NCBI RefSeq assembly: GCF_000342045.1
Contig: NZ_AONQ01000019.1
Span: 1-64,000 of the forward strand
From: Paramagnetospirillum caucaseum
GTDB taxonomy: Bacteria; Pseudomonadota; Alphaproteobacteria; Rhodospirillales; Magnetospirillaceae
DNA: 64,000 bases
Direction: 5' to 3'
Part shown: positions 39,196 to 48,662 of the stretch, piece by piece
Position numbering within the stretch: position 1 is the first letter of the stretch
Layout of the letters: each line of letters starts with the position of its first letter
Notes under the pieces: model-generated
Database searches by the model: none
Seen by the model: only the letters and a program-made list of their open reading frames with translations
Told to the model about the DNA's origin: nothing
Translations under genes and position numbers: made by a program

Positions 39196-39672
39196 TTACG
39201 CATAATCCAGGGGCAGGGCCGTTTCGGATTTGACCTGGCGCAGGGATGCGTTGGAACGGATCTGGGCGACGCCCGGAATGCCGAAAATGTGGCGCTGGAG
39301 GAATTCGCCATAGCCCTGGATGCTTGGTATGGCCACCCGCAGCAGGTAATCGGCCTCTCCCATGGTCGCATGGCATTCCAGGACCTCGGGGAGGGCGCAG
39401 ACCGCCTTCTCGAAGACCTCGCCTTCCCCGTTGGCGTGGCCTCTCAGGGTGACATGAAGAAAGACGCATTCGCCAAGCCCGATCTTGCGCGGGTCCAACA
39501 AGGCGACGTACTGGCGGATAATACCCGCCTCCTCGAGCGCCTTCGTCCGGCGCCAGCACGGTGTTCCCGACAAGCCGATTTTCTCGGCCAGTTCCTGTGT
39601 GGTCAGGCGCGCGTCTTGCTGCAGTGCGGAAAGAATTGCTTTCTCGAACGAATCCAATTTAGCTGCAACCAT
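39196..39672 (-). CDS. Lrp/AsnC family transcriptional regulator
   Basis: A 158-residue Lrp-type protein. The N-terminal winged helix-turn-helix is at about 8-60 (FEKAILSALQQDARLTTQEL, then IGLSGTPCWRRTKALEEAGI), and the RAM ligand-binding domain follows (VFLHVTLRGHANGEGE, LECHATMGEADYLLRVAI). Such regulators respond to amino acids and often control the gene beside them. It is divergent from the indolepyruvate oxidoreductase gene across 151 AT-rich bp, so it most probably controls that gene, with an aromatic or branched-chain amino acid as the expected signal. Start is ATG 39672. Confidence 0.93.
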   Translation of the reverse strand: MVAAKLDSFEKAILSALQQDARLTTQELAEKIGLSGTPCWRRTKALEEAGIIRQYVALLDPRKIGLGECVFLHVTLRGHANGEGEVFEKAVCALPEVLECHATMGEADYLLRVAIPSIQGYGEFLQRHIFGIPGVAQIRSNASLRQVKSETALPLDYA

Positions 39673-39823
39673 TTTATTCTCATATAGTGCTTAAATGAGG
39701 AATGCTTTACCTAAAAATCGGTTATGTCACGCCAGATAGCAAATTCATTTTCCTGGGAATGAGGCAACCTATCTCATCTGCCTTGGCGGTGACGTCGCCG
39801 GAAGCGTATGAGGAGCCGTTCCA
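39673..39823. promoter_or_regulatory. Lrp/iorAB divergent control region
   Basis: A 151-bp AT-rich gap between the Lrp-type regulator and iorAB. Lrp sites are too degenerate to place by eye, but AT-rich segments recur (ATTCTCATATAGTGCTTAAA at about 39674-39695). Both promoters and the regulator's sites should be here. Confidence 0.5.
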
Positions 39824-42800
39824 ATGTCAGACCCGACCGCCGGCCATGCGCATTCGACCGCCGCTGTCCCGCCGGATACGCCGAGGATGCTGTCCGGCAC
39901 GCAGGCGCTGATCGACATTCTGTTTCTCCAGGCCGAACGCGACCGCCGCTCCGGTCTGCGCACCGCCGGTTTCGTCAGCGGCTATCGCGGCTCCCCCCTT
40001 GGCGGCCTTGACCAGGCCCTGTGGCGGCGGCAGCCCGAGCTGGAGGCGAAGGCCATCCGCTTCCTGCCGGCGATCAACGAGGAACTGGCCGTCGCCGCCG
40101 TGCAGGGCTCGCAGCAGACGGGAATCGATCCCGAGGCCACGGTCGATGGCGTGTTCGCCATGTGGTACGGCAAGGGGCCGGGGGTCGACCGGGCCAGCGA
40201 CGCCTTCCGGCACGCCCATGCCTTCGGCAGCTCGCCGCAGGGCGGAGTCCTGGTGGTGGTCGGCGACGATCACGGCGGGGTGTCCACCAGCTTTCCCCAG
40301 CAAAGCGAGCCGGCGATGATCGGCTGGCGCATGCCGGTCCTCAATCCCGCCGATATCCGCGATTATTTCGAATTCGGCCTGTACGGCTATGCCCTGTCGC
40401 GCTTTTCCGGGGGCTGGGTGGGCTTCAAGGCCATTTCCGAGTGCGTCGAGGCGACGGTGTGCACCCGGCTGCCCGACCTCGACCATCGCTACGCCATCCC
40501 TGATTTCGCCTTCCCCGCCGACGGGGTGCACATCCGCTGGCCCGATTATCCCAGCCCGGCCATCGAGGAGCGCCTCCTGGTGAAGCAGAAGGCCGTCCTG
40601 GCTTTCGCCCGCGCCAATCCCCTCGACCGGAGGGTCATGGGCGACGAGCGGGCGTGGCTGGGCATCGTCGCCACCGGCAAGGCGTTCCGCGACCTCCAGG
40701 AGGCGCTGCGCCTGCTGGGCATCGACGAGGACGAGGCGGCGCGGATCGGCTTGCGGGTCTACAAGGTCGGATTGTCCTATCCGCTGGAGAGCGAGGGGTT
40801 GCTCGACTTCGCCGCCGGGCTGGAGCTGCTCCTGGTGGTCGAGGAACGGCTGCCGGTGGTCGAGACGCAGATCAAGGAGCTGTTCTACAACGCCCCCCGC
40901 GATACCCGCCCCGTGATCCTGGGCAAGAGCGACGAGGCCGGGGCGGAATTGCTGCCCGAGATCGCCGAGATACGGCCGTGGCGGGTCGCCCGCGCCCTGG
41001 CCGCCTGCCTGTCGCGCCGGGCCGGCATGGAGCGCTTCGTCCAGGTGGCCGACGGCCTGGTCCCGGTCCCGCCGCCGCCGCCGGTCAAATCACCGGCGCG
41101 GCGCCCTTATTTCTGTTCCGGCTGCCCGCACAGCTCGTCCACCCGCATACCGGCGGGAAGCCGGGGACAGGCGGGAGTCGGATGCCACGTCATGGCGTGC
41201 TGGATGGACCGCGACACCGCCTTCATCACCCAGATGGGCGGCGAGGGCGCCAACTGGGTCGGGCAGTCCACCTTTACCGCCGCCCGCCACGTCTTCCAGA
41301 ATTTGGGGGACGGCACCTATTACCATTCGGGCAGCCTCGCCGTCCGGCAGGCGGTCGCGGCCAAGGCCAACATCACCTACAAGATCCTCGTCAACGGCGC
41401 CGTGGCCATGACCGGCGGGCAGGCGGTGGACGGGCCGCTGACGGTCGCCGCCATCACCCATCAGGTGCGCGGCGAGGGCGTCGGGCGCATCGCCGTGGTC
41501 AGCGATTCGCCGGCCCGCCACGACGTCAGGGACTTCGCCGCCGGAACCACGCTGCACCACCGCAGGGATATCGAGGCGGTGCAGCTGGAACTGCGCGATA
41601 TTCCCGGCGTCACCGTCCTGGTCTACGACCAGCTTTGCGCCACGGAGAAGCGGCGGCGCGAGAAGCGCGGCAAGATGGCTCCGCCGGCCCGCCATGCGGT
41701 GATCAACGACGCCGTCTGCGATGGCTGCGGCGATTGCGGCAAGGTCTCCAACTGCCTGTCCATCGTGCCGCGGCTGGGTCCGTTCGGCCTCAAGCGCATG
41801 GTGGACCAGACCTCCTGCAACAAGGACATGACCTGCGTCGAGGGCTATTGCCCCAGCTTCGTCACGGTGGTGGGGGGGCGGCGGCGCAAGCCGGCCCCGG
41901 ACCGGGGCGCCGCGCGGATCGCCAATCTGCCGCCGCCGGCCGGCCCGGCCAGAAAGGACGCCGACATCCTGTTCGCCGGCATCGGCGGCACCGGCGTGGT
42001 GACCGTGGCGCGGGTGCTGGCCAAAGCCGCCGAGCTGGAGGGAAAGGGAATCTCCGTCCTGGACTTCACCGGCTTCGCCCAGAAGGGCGGGGCGGTCCTC
42101 AGCCATCTGCGCATCGTGGCGTCGGGCCAGCCCCATCAGGCCCGCATCGCCGCCGGCCAGTGCGACGTGCTGATCGCCTGCGATCTGGTGGTGGCCTGCG
42201 GCAACGATCCCGTCCAGGCCATCGGCCGCCATCGGACCCGGATCGTCGCCAACACGCATGTGGCGCCGACCGGCGACTTCACGCGCCATCCCGGGCTTCT
42301 GCCCGACGGAGCGGTGCTGGCCGGGTTCCTGCAGGCGCGGGCCGACGGCGCGCTGACCGCGCTGGATGCCTCGGGGCTGGCCGACCGGCTGTTCGGCAGC
42401 AACGTCATGGCCAACATGATCCTGCTCGGCGCGGCCTTTCAGCAAGGGTTGCTGCCGGTGCCCCTTGCCGCGCTGGAACAGGCCATCGCCGGCATGGAGG
42501 CCGCCGCCGAGGACAACCGCCTGGCCTTTGGAGCCGGCCGCCTGGCCATTGCCGAGCCCGGCTTCGCCGCGCCGGATGGCGGAGGCGATGTCCAGGCTCC
42601 CGCCGAGTTGCCGGCGCGGGTGGAGTTCTTCGCCGCCCATCTCGCCGATCGCCGGGGGGCGGCCCAGGCCGGGATGCTGAAAGCCCTGGTGCGGAGTGTC
42701 CATGAGGCCGAAAGCGCCGTGATGCCGGGCGCTTCCCGTCTGGCCGGGGCGGTGGCCGCCGGCTACGCCCATCTGTTGGCCGACAAGGACGAGTACGAAG

Positions 42801-43249
42801 TCGCCCGCCAATTGAGCGACGAGGGCTTCCTGAACGGCCTGCGGCAGGATTTCGAGGGCCCCTGGCGGCTCGAGTTCCACTTTGCCCATCCCTGGATATC
42901 CCGGTGGCGCAAGGGAAAGCTGACCGTTCCGGAGGGCGTCGCCCTGCCGCTTTTGCGCCTGCTGGCCCGGGCCGGAAGGCTTCGGGGCACCGTCCTCGAT
43001 CCCTTCCGCTTCGGCCGGGAACGGCGGAACGCCCGCCGGCTGGCGGCGCAATACGAGGCCGACATCGCCTGGGTTCTGGCCCGGCTGACCCCGGCGACCT
43101 ACGAGGCCGCCATCCAGCTGGCCGAGCTGCCCGACGGCATCCGGGGATACGGCCGGGTCAGGGAGGGGCAGGCCGAGGCCGCCGCGATACGGCGCCAGAC
43201 CCTGCTCGACAGCATCGCCACGGAGGCGCCAGGCCTATCCAGGAGCTAG
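39824..43249 (+). CDS. Indolepyruvate ferredoxin oxidoreductase, fused alpha/beta (IorAB)
   Basis: A 1141-residue thiamine-pyrophosphate enzyme that oxidatively decarboxylates aryl or branched 2-oxo acids to acyl-CoA, reducing ferredoxin. The N-terminal domain starts RMLSGTQALIDILFLQAERD and contains GYRGSPLGGLDQAL. The TPP half has FCSGCPHSSST and VMACWMDRDTAF, ferredoxin-like cysteines lie at about 630-650 (CDGCGDCGKVSNC), and the gamma-like domain near 720 has FAGIGGTGVVTVARVL. The C-terminal extension past 900 is typical of the fused alphaproteobacterial form. ATG 39824 has GGAG upstream. It ends in a CTAG shared with the convergent Hsp70 gene. Control by the divergent Lrp protein is likely. 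Confidence 0.93.
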   Translation: MSDPTAGHAHSTAAVPPDTPRMLSGTQALIDILFLQAERDRRSGLRTAGFVSGYRGSPLGGLDQALWRRQPELEAKAIRFLPAINEELAVAAVQGSQQTGIDPEATVDGVFAMWYGKGPGVDRASDAFRHAHAFGSSPQGGVLVVVGDDHGGVSTSFPQQSEPAMIGWRMPVLNPADIRDYFEFGLYGYALSRFSGGWVGFKAISECVEATVCTRLPDLDHRYAIPDFAFPADGVHIRWPDYPSPAIEERLLVKQKAVLAFARANPLDRRVMGDERAWLGIVATGKAFRDLQEALRLLGIDEDEAARIGLRVYKVGLSYPLESEGLLDFAAGLELLLVVEERLPVVETQIKELFYNAPRDTRPVILGKSDEAGAELLPEIAEIRPWRVARALAACLSRRAGMERFVQVADGLVPVPPPPPVKSPARRPYFCSGCPHSSSTRIPAGSRGQAGVGCHVMACWMDRDTAFITQMGGEGANWVGQSTFTAARHVFQNLGDGTYYHSGSLAVRQAVAAKANITYKILVNGAVAMTGGQAVDGPLTVAAITHQVRGEGVGRIAVVSDSPARHDVRDFAAGTTLHHRRDIEAVQLELRDIPGVTVLVYDQLCATEKRRREKRGKMAPPARHAVINDAVCDGCGDCGKVSNCLSIVPRLGPFGLKRMVDQTSCNKDMTCVEGYCPSFVTVVGGRRRKPAPDRGAARIANLPPPAGPARKDADILFAGIGGTGVVTVARVLAKAAELEGKGISVLDFTGFAQKGGAVLSHLRIVASGQPHQARIAAGQCDVLIACDLVVACGNDPVQAIGRHRTRIVANTHVAPTGDFTRHPGLLPDGAVLAGFLQARADGALTALDASGLADRLFGSNVMANMILLGAAFQQGLLPVPLAALEQAIAGMEAAAEDNRLAFGAGRLAIAEPGFAAPDGGGDVQAPAELPARVEFFAAHLADRRGAAQAGMLKALVRSVHEAESAVMPGASRLAGAVAAGYAHLLADKDEYEVARQLSDEGFLNGLRQDFEGPWRLEFHFAHPWISRWRKGKLTVPEGVALPLLRLLARAGRLRGTVLDPFRFGRERRNARRLAAQYEADIAWVLARLTPATYEAAIQLAELPDGIRGYGRVREGQAEAAAIRRQTLLDSIATEAPGLSRS

Positions 43250-44529
43250 GCGAAGACTTCGCGGGCGCGTTGGGCGAGGCCGGTGGCGACCGAGATGAAC
43301 TCGCCGCCGGCGCTGAGGCGGCCTTCGCCGAAGCGGCTGGCGAAGATGGCGCGCACCGCCGGCACCAGGGACGAGCCGCCGGTGAGGAACACCCGGTCCA
43401 CCTGGGCAAGCCCGGTGCCGGTGGCCTCCAGCAAGCCGTCGACGCAGGTTTCGATGGCGGCCAGTTCCTTGCCGATCCAGCCTTCGAACTCGGCGCGGGT
43501 AATGCGGCGCTCCACCACCACCGGATCGTGGTCGAAGCGCAGCACGGTCTCGTCCGCCTGGGACAGGTCGCGCTTGGCCTGTTCCACCGCGCGATAGAGG
43601 TGATAGCCGAGATTGTGCTCGATCAGCGCCAGCAATTGCTCGATCCGGTCGGGGTGTTCCACATGGCGGCGCAGGTCGCGCAGCAGGCGCAGCGTCGAGG
43701 GCGTGTTGAGAAAGGCCACATGGTGCCAGCGTTCCAGCTTGGCGTAGACCCAGGCCGGCATGGGCAGGACCTTGCCGTCGCTGACATAGGTGGTGCGCTT
43801 GCCGAAATGGTCGGACAGGCCGTGCTCGACCATGCGGCGGTCGAAGGCGTCGCCGGCGACGCCCACGCCGGCGGTGCCGATGATGGCGTCCTCGGGCCGG
43901 GCCAGCCCGGCGCGCCCCGGCCCCAGGCGGATCAGGCAGAAATCGCTGGTGCCGCCGCCGAAATCGGCCACCAGCACGGTCTGGTCCTGGCGCAGCGTGC
44001 TTTCATAGTAATAGGCGGCGGCGATGGGTTCGTACTCGAACACCACCTCGTGGATGCCGGCCTTGGCGAAGGCCTCGACCAGCCGGCCGGTGGCGTAGCC
44101 GTCCTCCTCCTCGCCGCCCTCGGCGACGAAGCGCACCGGGCGGCCGGCCACCACCCGCTCGACCCTGGCCCCCGCCGCCTCGGCGGTTTGCCGCAGCCGG
44201 ACGACGATCAGCGCCACCAGGTCCTCCAGGGAGTAGGGCGCCCCATGGATGGCGGTGCTGGTGAAGGACCGGCTGGTCAGGTAGGACTTGAAGGATTGCA
44301 GGAAGCGGCAATCCCCGTCGCCATGCAGATAGGCGTCGATGGCGTCATGGCCGACCAGGGGCAGGATGCGGCGCTGGGCGTCGCGCCGGGCATTCTCGAA
44401 GGCCAGCACCGAGCGCAGCGTCGAGGCCGGGCCGGCCGAAGTGGCGAAGTTCAGCACCTCCACGTTCCGGTCGGCTCCGGCCAGGGCGACGGCGCTGTTG
44501 GTGGTGCCGAAATCCATTCCGACGAACAT
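43246..44529 (-). CDS. Hsp70-family protein, YegD-like
   Basis: A 427-residue actin-fold ATPase resembling E. coli YegD: an Hsp70 nucleotide-binding domain without a substrate-binding domain. ATP motifs are FVGMDFGTTNSAVALAGADR, EYEPIAAAYYYESTL, VADFGGGTSDFCLI and VFLTGGSSLVPAVR. The middle carries an inserted VAGRPVRFVAEGGEEEDGYA segment. Clients and co-chaperones are unknown; YegD is thought to be an unorthodox chaperone. Start is ATG 44529. It is convergent with iorAB, their stops overlapping in CTAG, so no terminator separates the two transcripts. Its 5' side borders a 406-bp region without genes. Confidence 0.9.
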   Translation of the reverse strand: MFVGMDFGTTNSAVALAGADRNVEVLNFATSAGPASTLRSVLAFENARRDAQRRILPLVGHDAIDAYLHGDGDCRFLQSFKSYLTSRSFTSTAIHGAPYSLEDLVALIVVRLRQTAEAAGARVERVVAGRPVRFVAEGGEEEDGYATGRLVEAFAKAGIHEVVFEYEPIAAAYYYESTLRQDQTVLVADFGGGTSDFCLIRLGPGRAGLARPEDAIIGTAGVGVAGDAFDRRMVEHGLSDHFGKRTTYVSDGKVLPMPAWVYAKLERWHHVAFLNTPSTLRLLRDLRRHVEHPDRIEQLLALIEHNLGYHLYRAVEQAKRDLSQADETVLRFDHDPVVVERRITRAEFEGWIGKELAAIETCVDGLLEATGTGLAQVDRVFLTGGSSLVPAVRAIFASRFGEGRLSAGGEFISVATGLAQRAREVFA

Positions 44530-44935
44530 GTGATGGTCCCGCGTGATGCGTCTGACGGAGCTCCCGCCCCCAATCCTGGGCGGGGAGGGAGAGTGCGGCC
44601 GCAGTCATAGTGTCGGCCATGTGAAAACACCAGACAGATTCGCGGCCCCGCCCCGCCGGGCAGGGCGCGGAACGAGTCCCGGGCTTTTCGCGGGGGTATC
44701 GGCTTTTCCGTCTCGAACGCCGGAACTTCGACGCGCTGATGTATGCCAAGGGGATTGTCGCCCGCACCAGCTTTCGCTATCCTGGAGGGTATGGCGGGGG
44801 GAATGGCATCCGCTAAAATTAGGTATCGACCGATCTTGCGTCGCGGGCTGAGCGTCGCAGGCGCACCTGTATTTCCTTGTTCAGAATTCCAGGAAGATCC
44901 CTGGCCAACCAGTCAAAACACACTTCTGGAGTAAT
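44530..44935. other. Gene-free stretch upstream of the beta-barrel gene
   Basis: No plausible reading frame. It contains the promoter side of the YegD-like gene and, on the + strand, TTGTCG (44755-44760) and TATCCT (44778-44783) 17 bp apart, a weak sigma-70 candidate for the beta-barrel gene. A GC-rich hairpin-prone section lies at about 44640-44670. The beta-barrel gene's ribosome-binding site is CTGGAG at 44926-44931. Confidence 0.4.
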
Positions 44936-45982
44936 ATGATGCGGCGCACTCGGATACTTGCAATTGGCGTCTTCTCGTTTGCCTGTTCGACGGGTGTTGT
45001 CCATGCCTCGGGCAGCAGCAGCAGCACCCTCCCGACGGCGGTTGCAACCTCCACCACCGTCACCCAGGCATCGACCCAGAACGTCGTCCGGACGATTTCG
45101 AACGCCATCAGCGGCAGCCTGGGGCGGGTTCTCCAGTCCGGGAACATGTTCAAGCAGAATTCCGGCCCGAGGAAAACCAGCCTGTCCGAGGGGGCGACCG
45201 GCCTTTCCGGCGGCGAGACCGCGTCCGGAGTCGCCACGTGGGGCAGCGTCGATTACACCTATCTCCGCATCCTTCCCGATGGTGACCGCGAGCAGCGTCG
45301 CCTGACCGATATCTACACCGCGGTCGGCGGCGTCGATTTCGCCATCAATGATCAGGTGCTGGCCGGTGTGGCCCTGAGCTACGGCCGGGCCGAGACCGAT
45401 GGGCGGAATTCCAGGGCCAGGCGGCTGGATCAATCCTCCGATTCGCTGACCATTTCCCCGTATATCGGCTTCGCCCCCACCGAGAATCTCACCTTCGACG
45501 CCCTGGTCGGTTACACCCATTCCTTCATCGATACGCGCGACTACAACTCGGGAAGCAAGGTGACGGGAAGCAACCATTCCAGGACGTTCTTCTCGGCCGT
45601 CAACGTCGGATACCTGATCCCCCTGAACGACCGCTTCGCCGTGAAGCTCTTCTCCGGCTTCAGCGGCCAGTATGGCAAGGTCGAAACCTATCGGGACAGC
45701 GAGAACACCCTTGTCCCGGGCGACACCTCCCCCCATTGGCTGGCCCGGGCCGGCGCCAGGGCCATGATGGCCCTGACGGATTCCACCCAGGGCTATTTCT
45801 CGGCCGCCTATGAGCATGAAAGGGAGCTGATTGCCCTTTCCGAGAAATCCGCCCGCCTGTCCATCGGCACCGCCTCGGCCATCACCCCCGGCCTGGACCT
45901 CACCTTCGAGGGCACGGCCAATGTCGGACGCGAGACCCAGCAGGAACTCGGGGTTTCCGCCAATCTTCGCCTGAGCTTCTGA
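44936..45982 (+). CDS. Autotransporter-type outer-membrane beta-barrel protein
   Basis: A 348-residue exported protein. The signal peptide is MMRRTRILAIGVFSFACSTG, then VVHA with probable cleavage before SGSSSS. A short Ser/Thr-rich passenger (about 25-95) precedes a barrel domain (about 96-348) with alternating strands such as TAVGGVDFAINDQVLAGVAL, ISPYIGFAPTENLTFDALVG and AGARAMMALTDSTQGYFSAA, ending in LGVSANLRLSF. The final aromatic F is the BAM-recognised C-terminus. The tiny passenger suggests a barrel or porin-like protein rather than a large secreted effector. A short autotransporter-domain family fits best. Start is the first of two ATGs (44936). Confidence 0.85.
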   Translation: MMRRTRILAIGVFSFACSTGVVHASGSSSSTLPTAVATSTTVTQASTQNVVRTISNAISGSLGRVLQSGNMFKQNSGPRKTSLSEGATGLSGGETASGVATWGSVDYTYLRILPDGDREQRRLTDIYTAVGGVDFAINDQVLAGVALSYGRAETDGRNSRARRLDQSSDSLTISPYIGFAPTENLTFDALVGYTHSFIDTRDYNSGSKVTGSNHSRTFFSAVNVGYLIPLNDRFAVKLFSGFSGQYGKVETYRDSENTLVPGDTSPHWLARAGARAMMALTDSTQGYFSAAYEHERELIALSEKSARLSIGTASAITPGLDLTFEGTANVGRETQQELGVSANLRLSF

Positions 45983-46160
45983 TCGCCGCGAGGAACGACC
46001 GCCGGCCGGGAGGGTTCCCGGCCGGCGGTGCTTGGGGGTGGCGCCACCAACGCCTTTCATTTGAACGCGCCGGCCGATAGCATTGCCGCCGGCCGCGTCG
46101 CCGTGGCCGTCGGGCCGGCGCGTTGCCGTCTTCGGCGGTTCGGGCCGGAAGGGGAGGGGC

Positions 46161-48662
46161 ATGCAGGGAATTTCCATGGTGATGCTGGGCGTCACCGGGC
46201 TGCTGGGGCTGGTGACCTTGCTGGTGCCGGTCGCGGCACGGGCCAACGTCGCGTTCTCCCTGGTTCTGGCGGCGGCGGGGATCGTCCTCGGGCTGGTCGT
46301 CGGCAATGCTTCCATGCTGGGCGGCGGGCCGGTCGCCGATTTCCTCGGCGCCCTGGGCCATTTCGACCTGTCGTCGGAAGCCTTCATCCTGGTGTTCCTG
46401 CCGGTGCTGCTGTTCGAGACCGCCGTGGTGATCGACGTGCGGCGGCTGATGGACGATCTGGCGCCCATCCTGCTTCTGGCGGTGGTGGCGGTGCTGCTGT
46501 CGACCTTCGTGGTCGGGTTCGCCCTGGCCGGGGTGTCCGATATCGGCATCATCGCCTGCCTGCTGCTGGCGGCCATCGTCTCGACCACCGATCCCATCGC
46601 CGTGGTCGGGATCTTCCGCGACCTGGGCGTCCCCCACCGCCTGAGCCTGCTGGTGGAGGGTGAGAGCCTGTTCAACGACGCGGCGGCCATCTCGCTGTTC
46701 GCCCTGTTCCTGGGTATGCTGACCGGCGAGCGCCAGTCCGACGTGCTGGGGGGTATCCTGGCCTTTGCCTGGGGTTTCGCCGGCGGGCTGGCCTTCGGCT
46801 ATGCCTGCGGGCGGCTGGTGTGCTGGAGCTTCGTCCTGTTGCGCGGCCAGAGCGTCGCCGAGATCACCCTGACGGTGGCGGCGGCCTATCTGGTGTTCCT
46901 GCTGGGTGAGCATTACCTCCACGTATCGGGGGTGGTGGCGGTGGTCACCGCCGCTCTGGCGGTCAGCTACGAAGGCCGCACCCGCGTTTCGGCCGAGACC
47001 TGGGCGAGTCTGGTCGATGTCTGGCGGCAGGTGGGGTACTGGGCCAGTTCGCTGATCTTCCTGCTGGCCACCATGCGGGTTCCCGAGATGCTGGCGGGCA
47101 TGGACGGCGGCGATTTCGTGGTCCTGGCGGTGCTGATCGTCTCGGCGCTGGCCGCCCGCGCCATGGTGCTGTTCGGACTGTTCCCCGGGTTGACGGCGCT
47201 GGGCTGGGCCGAGCCGGTGGGCATGCCGCTGCGCGCCGTGGTGCTGTGGGGCGGGTTGCGCGGGGCAATCTCGCTGGCCCTGGCCCTGGCGGTGGTGGAG
47301 AACCCCCGCATCCCCGCCGACGTGAAATCGTTCGTCTCGGTGATGTGCACCGCCTTCGTGCTGTTCACCCTGTTCGTCAATGCGCCGCTGCTGCGGCCGC
47401 TGATCCGTCTGCTCGGCCTGGACCGGCTGTCGCCGTCGGACATGGCGGTGCGCAGCCGGGCCATCACCACCGCCCTGACCGAGGTGCGCCGACGGGTGAC
47501 CGACGCCGCCGCCGATTACGGCATCGAGCGGGACCTGGCGGTGGAACTGGCCGACCGCTATACCGAGCGGCTGGGCGCGGCGGAAATCCAGGTGGGCGGC
47601 GACGCGGCGCTCAGCCGGGAGGACGATGTGCGCGGCGGCCTGATGATGCTGGCCGACCGCGAGCACGCCATCTATCTGCGCCATTATCACGAGGGAACGG
47701 TCAGCGGTCGCATCACCCGGACCCTGCTGGCCGGCGCCGCCCGGCTGCAGGATGGGGTCAAGACCGGCGGCGCCGGGGGCTATGACCAAGCCCAGGCCCT
47801 GTTCGCGGGGTTTCGCTGGCGGTTCCGGCTGGCGCTGGCGCTGCATCGCCGGTTCGGCCTGGACGGCTTGCTGTCGGCGCAGATCGCCAACCGTTTCGAG
47901 GTGCTGCTGATGGTCCAGGCCGCCATCGGCGAACTGACGGAATTCGCCCGGACCAAGCTGCCCCAGATGGTCAGCGCCGAGGCCGCGGCGACCATCATGA
48001 CGACCATTGCCGCCCGCATGGAAAGCGTCGAGACGGCGCTGGCGGGATTGCGCCTGCAATACGCCGATTTCTCGCGGGCGCTGCAGCTCCAGTATCTGGA
48101 GCGCGCCGCCGTGCGCATCGAGGAGGCGGAGTATCTGCGGCTGCGCGCCGAGGCGGCCATCGGCCACGAAGTTCTCAAGGACCTGCTGGCCGAACTGGAT
48201 GAACGCTCCCGCCGCCTTGCCAGGCGGCCTGCCCTGGACCTTCATCTCGGTCCCCAGGAACTGGTTGCCAGGGTTCCCCTGTTCACTGCCCTGTCCCAGG
48301 AACAGTTGGCGGAGATCACCGGCTTGCTGCGTCCCATGCTGGCGGTTCCCGGCGATAGCCTGATCAGGAAGGGCGACGTCGGAAATTGCATGTATTTCGT
48401 CGGGTCCGGAGCCGTCGAGGTCTGGACTGGGACGTCGCGCATCCGGCGAGGCAGCGGCGATTTCTTTGGCGAGATGGCGCTGCTGTCCCGGGAGCGGCGC
48501 AATGCCGACGTGGTCGCCCTGGGGTTTTGTTCGCTGCTGGTCCTTCAGGCCCGCGATTTCGACGCACTGATCGAAACCAACCCCATCCTCCGGGAATGCA
48601 TCCACGAAGCCTCGCGCTCCCGTGCGGCACCCCGGCCGGTCGGCGCCATCTCGAACACCTAG
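46161..48662 (+). CDS. CPA1-type Na+/H+ antiporter with C-terminal cyclic-nucleotide-binding domain
   Basis: An 833-residue protein. Residues 1 to about 420 hold a dozen membrane helices (MVMLGVTGLLGLVTLLVPVA at the start; LVFLPVLLFETAVVID and ALFLGML further in) with the ion-binding TDPIAVVGIFRDLGV and VEGESLFNDAAAI typical of NhaP/CPA1 exchangers. A helical cytoplasmic stretch (about 420-690) is followed by a cNMP-binding domain at about 698-805 with LIRKGDVGNCMYFVGSGAVE and the phosphate cassette FFGEMALLSRERRNADVV. cAMP or cGMP may gate ion exchange. ATG 46161 has GGGGAGGGG upstream. The stop shares CTAG with the convergent small gene. Confidence 0.92.
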   Translation: MQGISMVMLGVTGLLGLVTLLVPVAARANVAFSLVLAAAGIVLGLVVGNASMLGGGPVADFLGALGHFDLSSEAFILVFLPVLLFETAVVIDVRRLMDDLAPILLLAVVAVLLSTFVVGFALAGVSDIGIIACLLLAAIVSTTDPIAVVGIFRDLGVPHRLSLLVEGESLFNDAAAISLFALFLGMLTGERQSDVLGGILAFAWGFAGGLAFGYACGRLVCWSFVLLRGQSVAEITLTVAAAYLVFLLGEHYLHVSGVVAVVTAALAVSYEGRTRVSAETWASLVDVWRQVGYWASSLIFLLATMRVPEMLAGMDGGDFVVLAVLIVSALAARAMVLFGLFPGLTALGWAEPVGMPLRAVVLWGGLRGAISLALALAVVENPRIPADVKSFVSVMCTAFVLFTLFVNAPLLRPLIRLLGLDRLSPSDMAVRSRAITTALTEVRRRVTDAAADYGIERDLAVELADRYTERLGAAEIQVGGDAALSREDDVRGGLMMLADREHAIYLRHYHEGTVSGRITRTLLAGAARLQDGVKTGGAGGYDQAQALFAGFRWRFRLALALHRRFGLDGLLSAQIANRFEVLLMVQAAIGELTEFARTKLPQMVSAEAAATIMTTIAARMESVETALAGLRLQYADFSRALQLQYLERAAVRIEEAEYLRLRAEAAIGHEVLKDLLAELDERSRRLARRPALDLHLGPQELVARVPLFTALSQEQLAEITGLLRPMLAVPGDSLIRKGDVGNCMYFVGSGAVEVWTGTSRIRRGSGDFFGEMALLSRERRNADVVALGFCSLLVLQARDFDALIETNPILRECIHEASRSRAAPRPVGAISNT

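Noticed and set aside
45900-48605. 901-codon open frame opposite the antiporter
   Set aside because: Antisense to well-supported membrane and cNMP motifs; Gln/His-rich repeats are typical of shadow frames.
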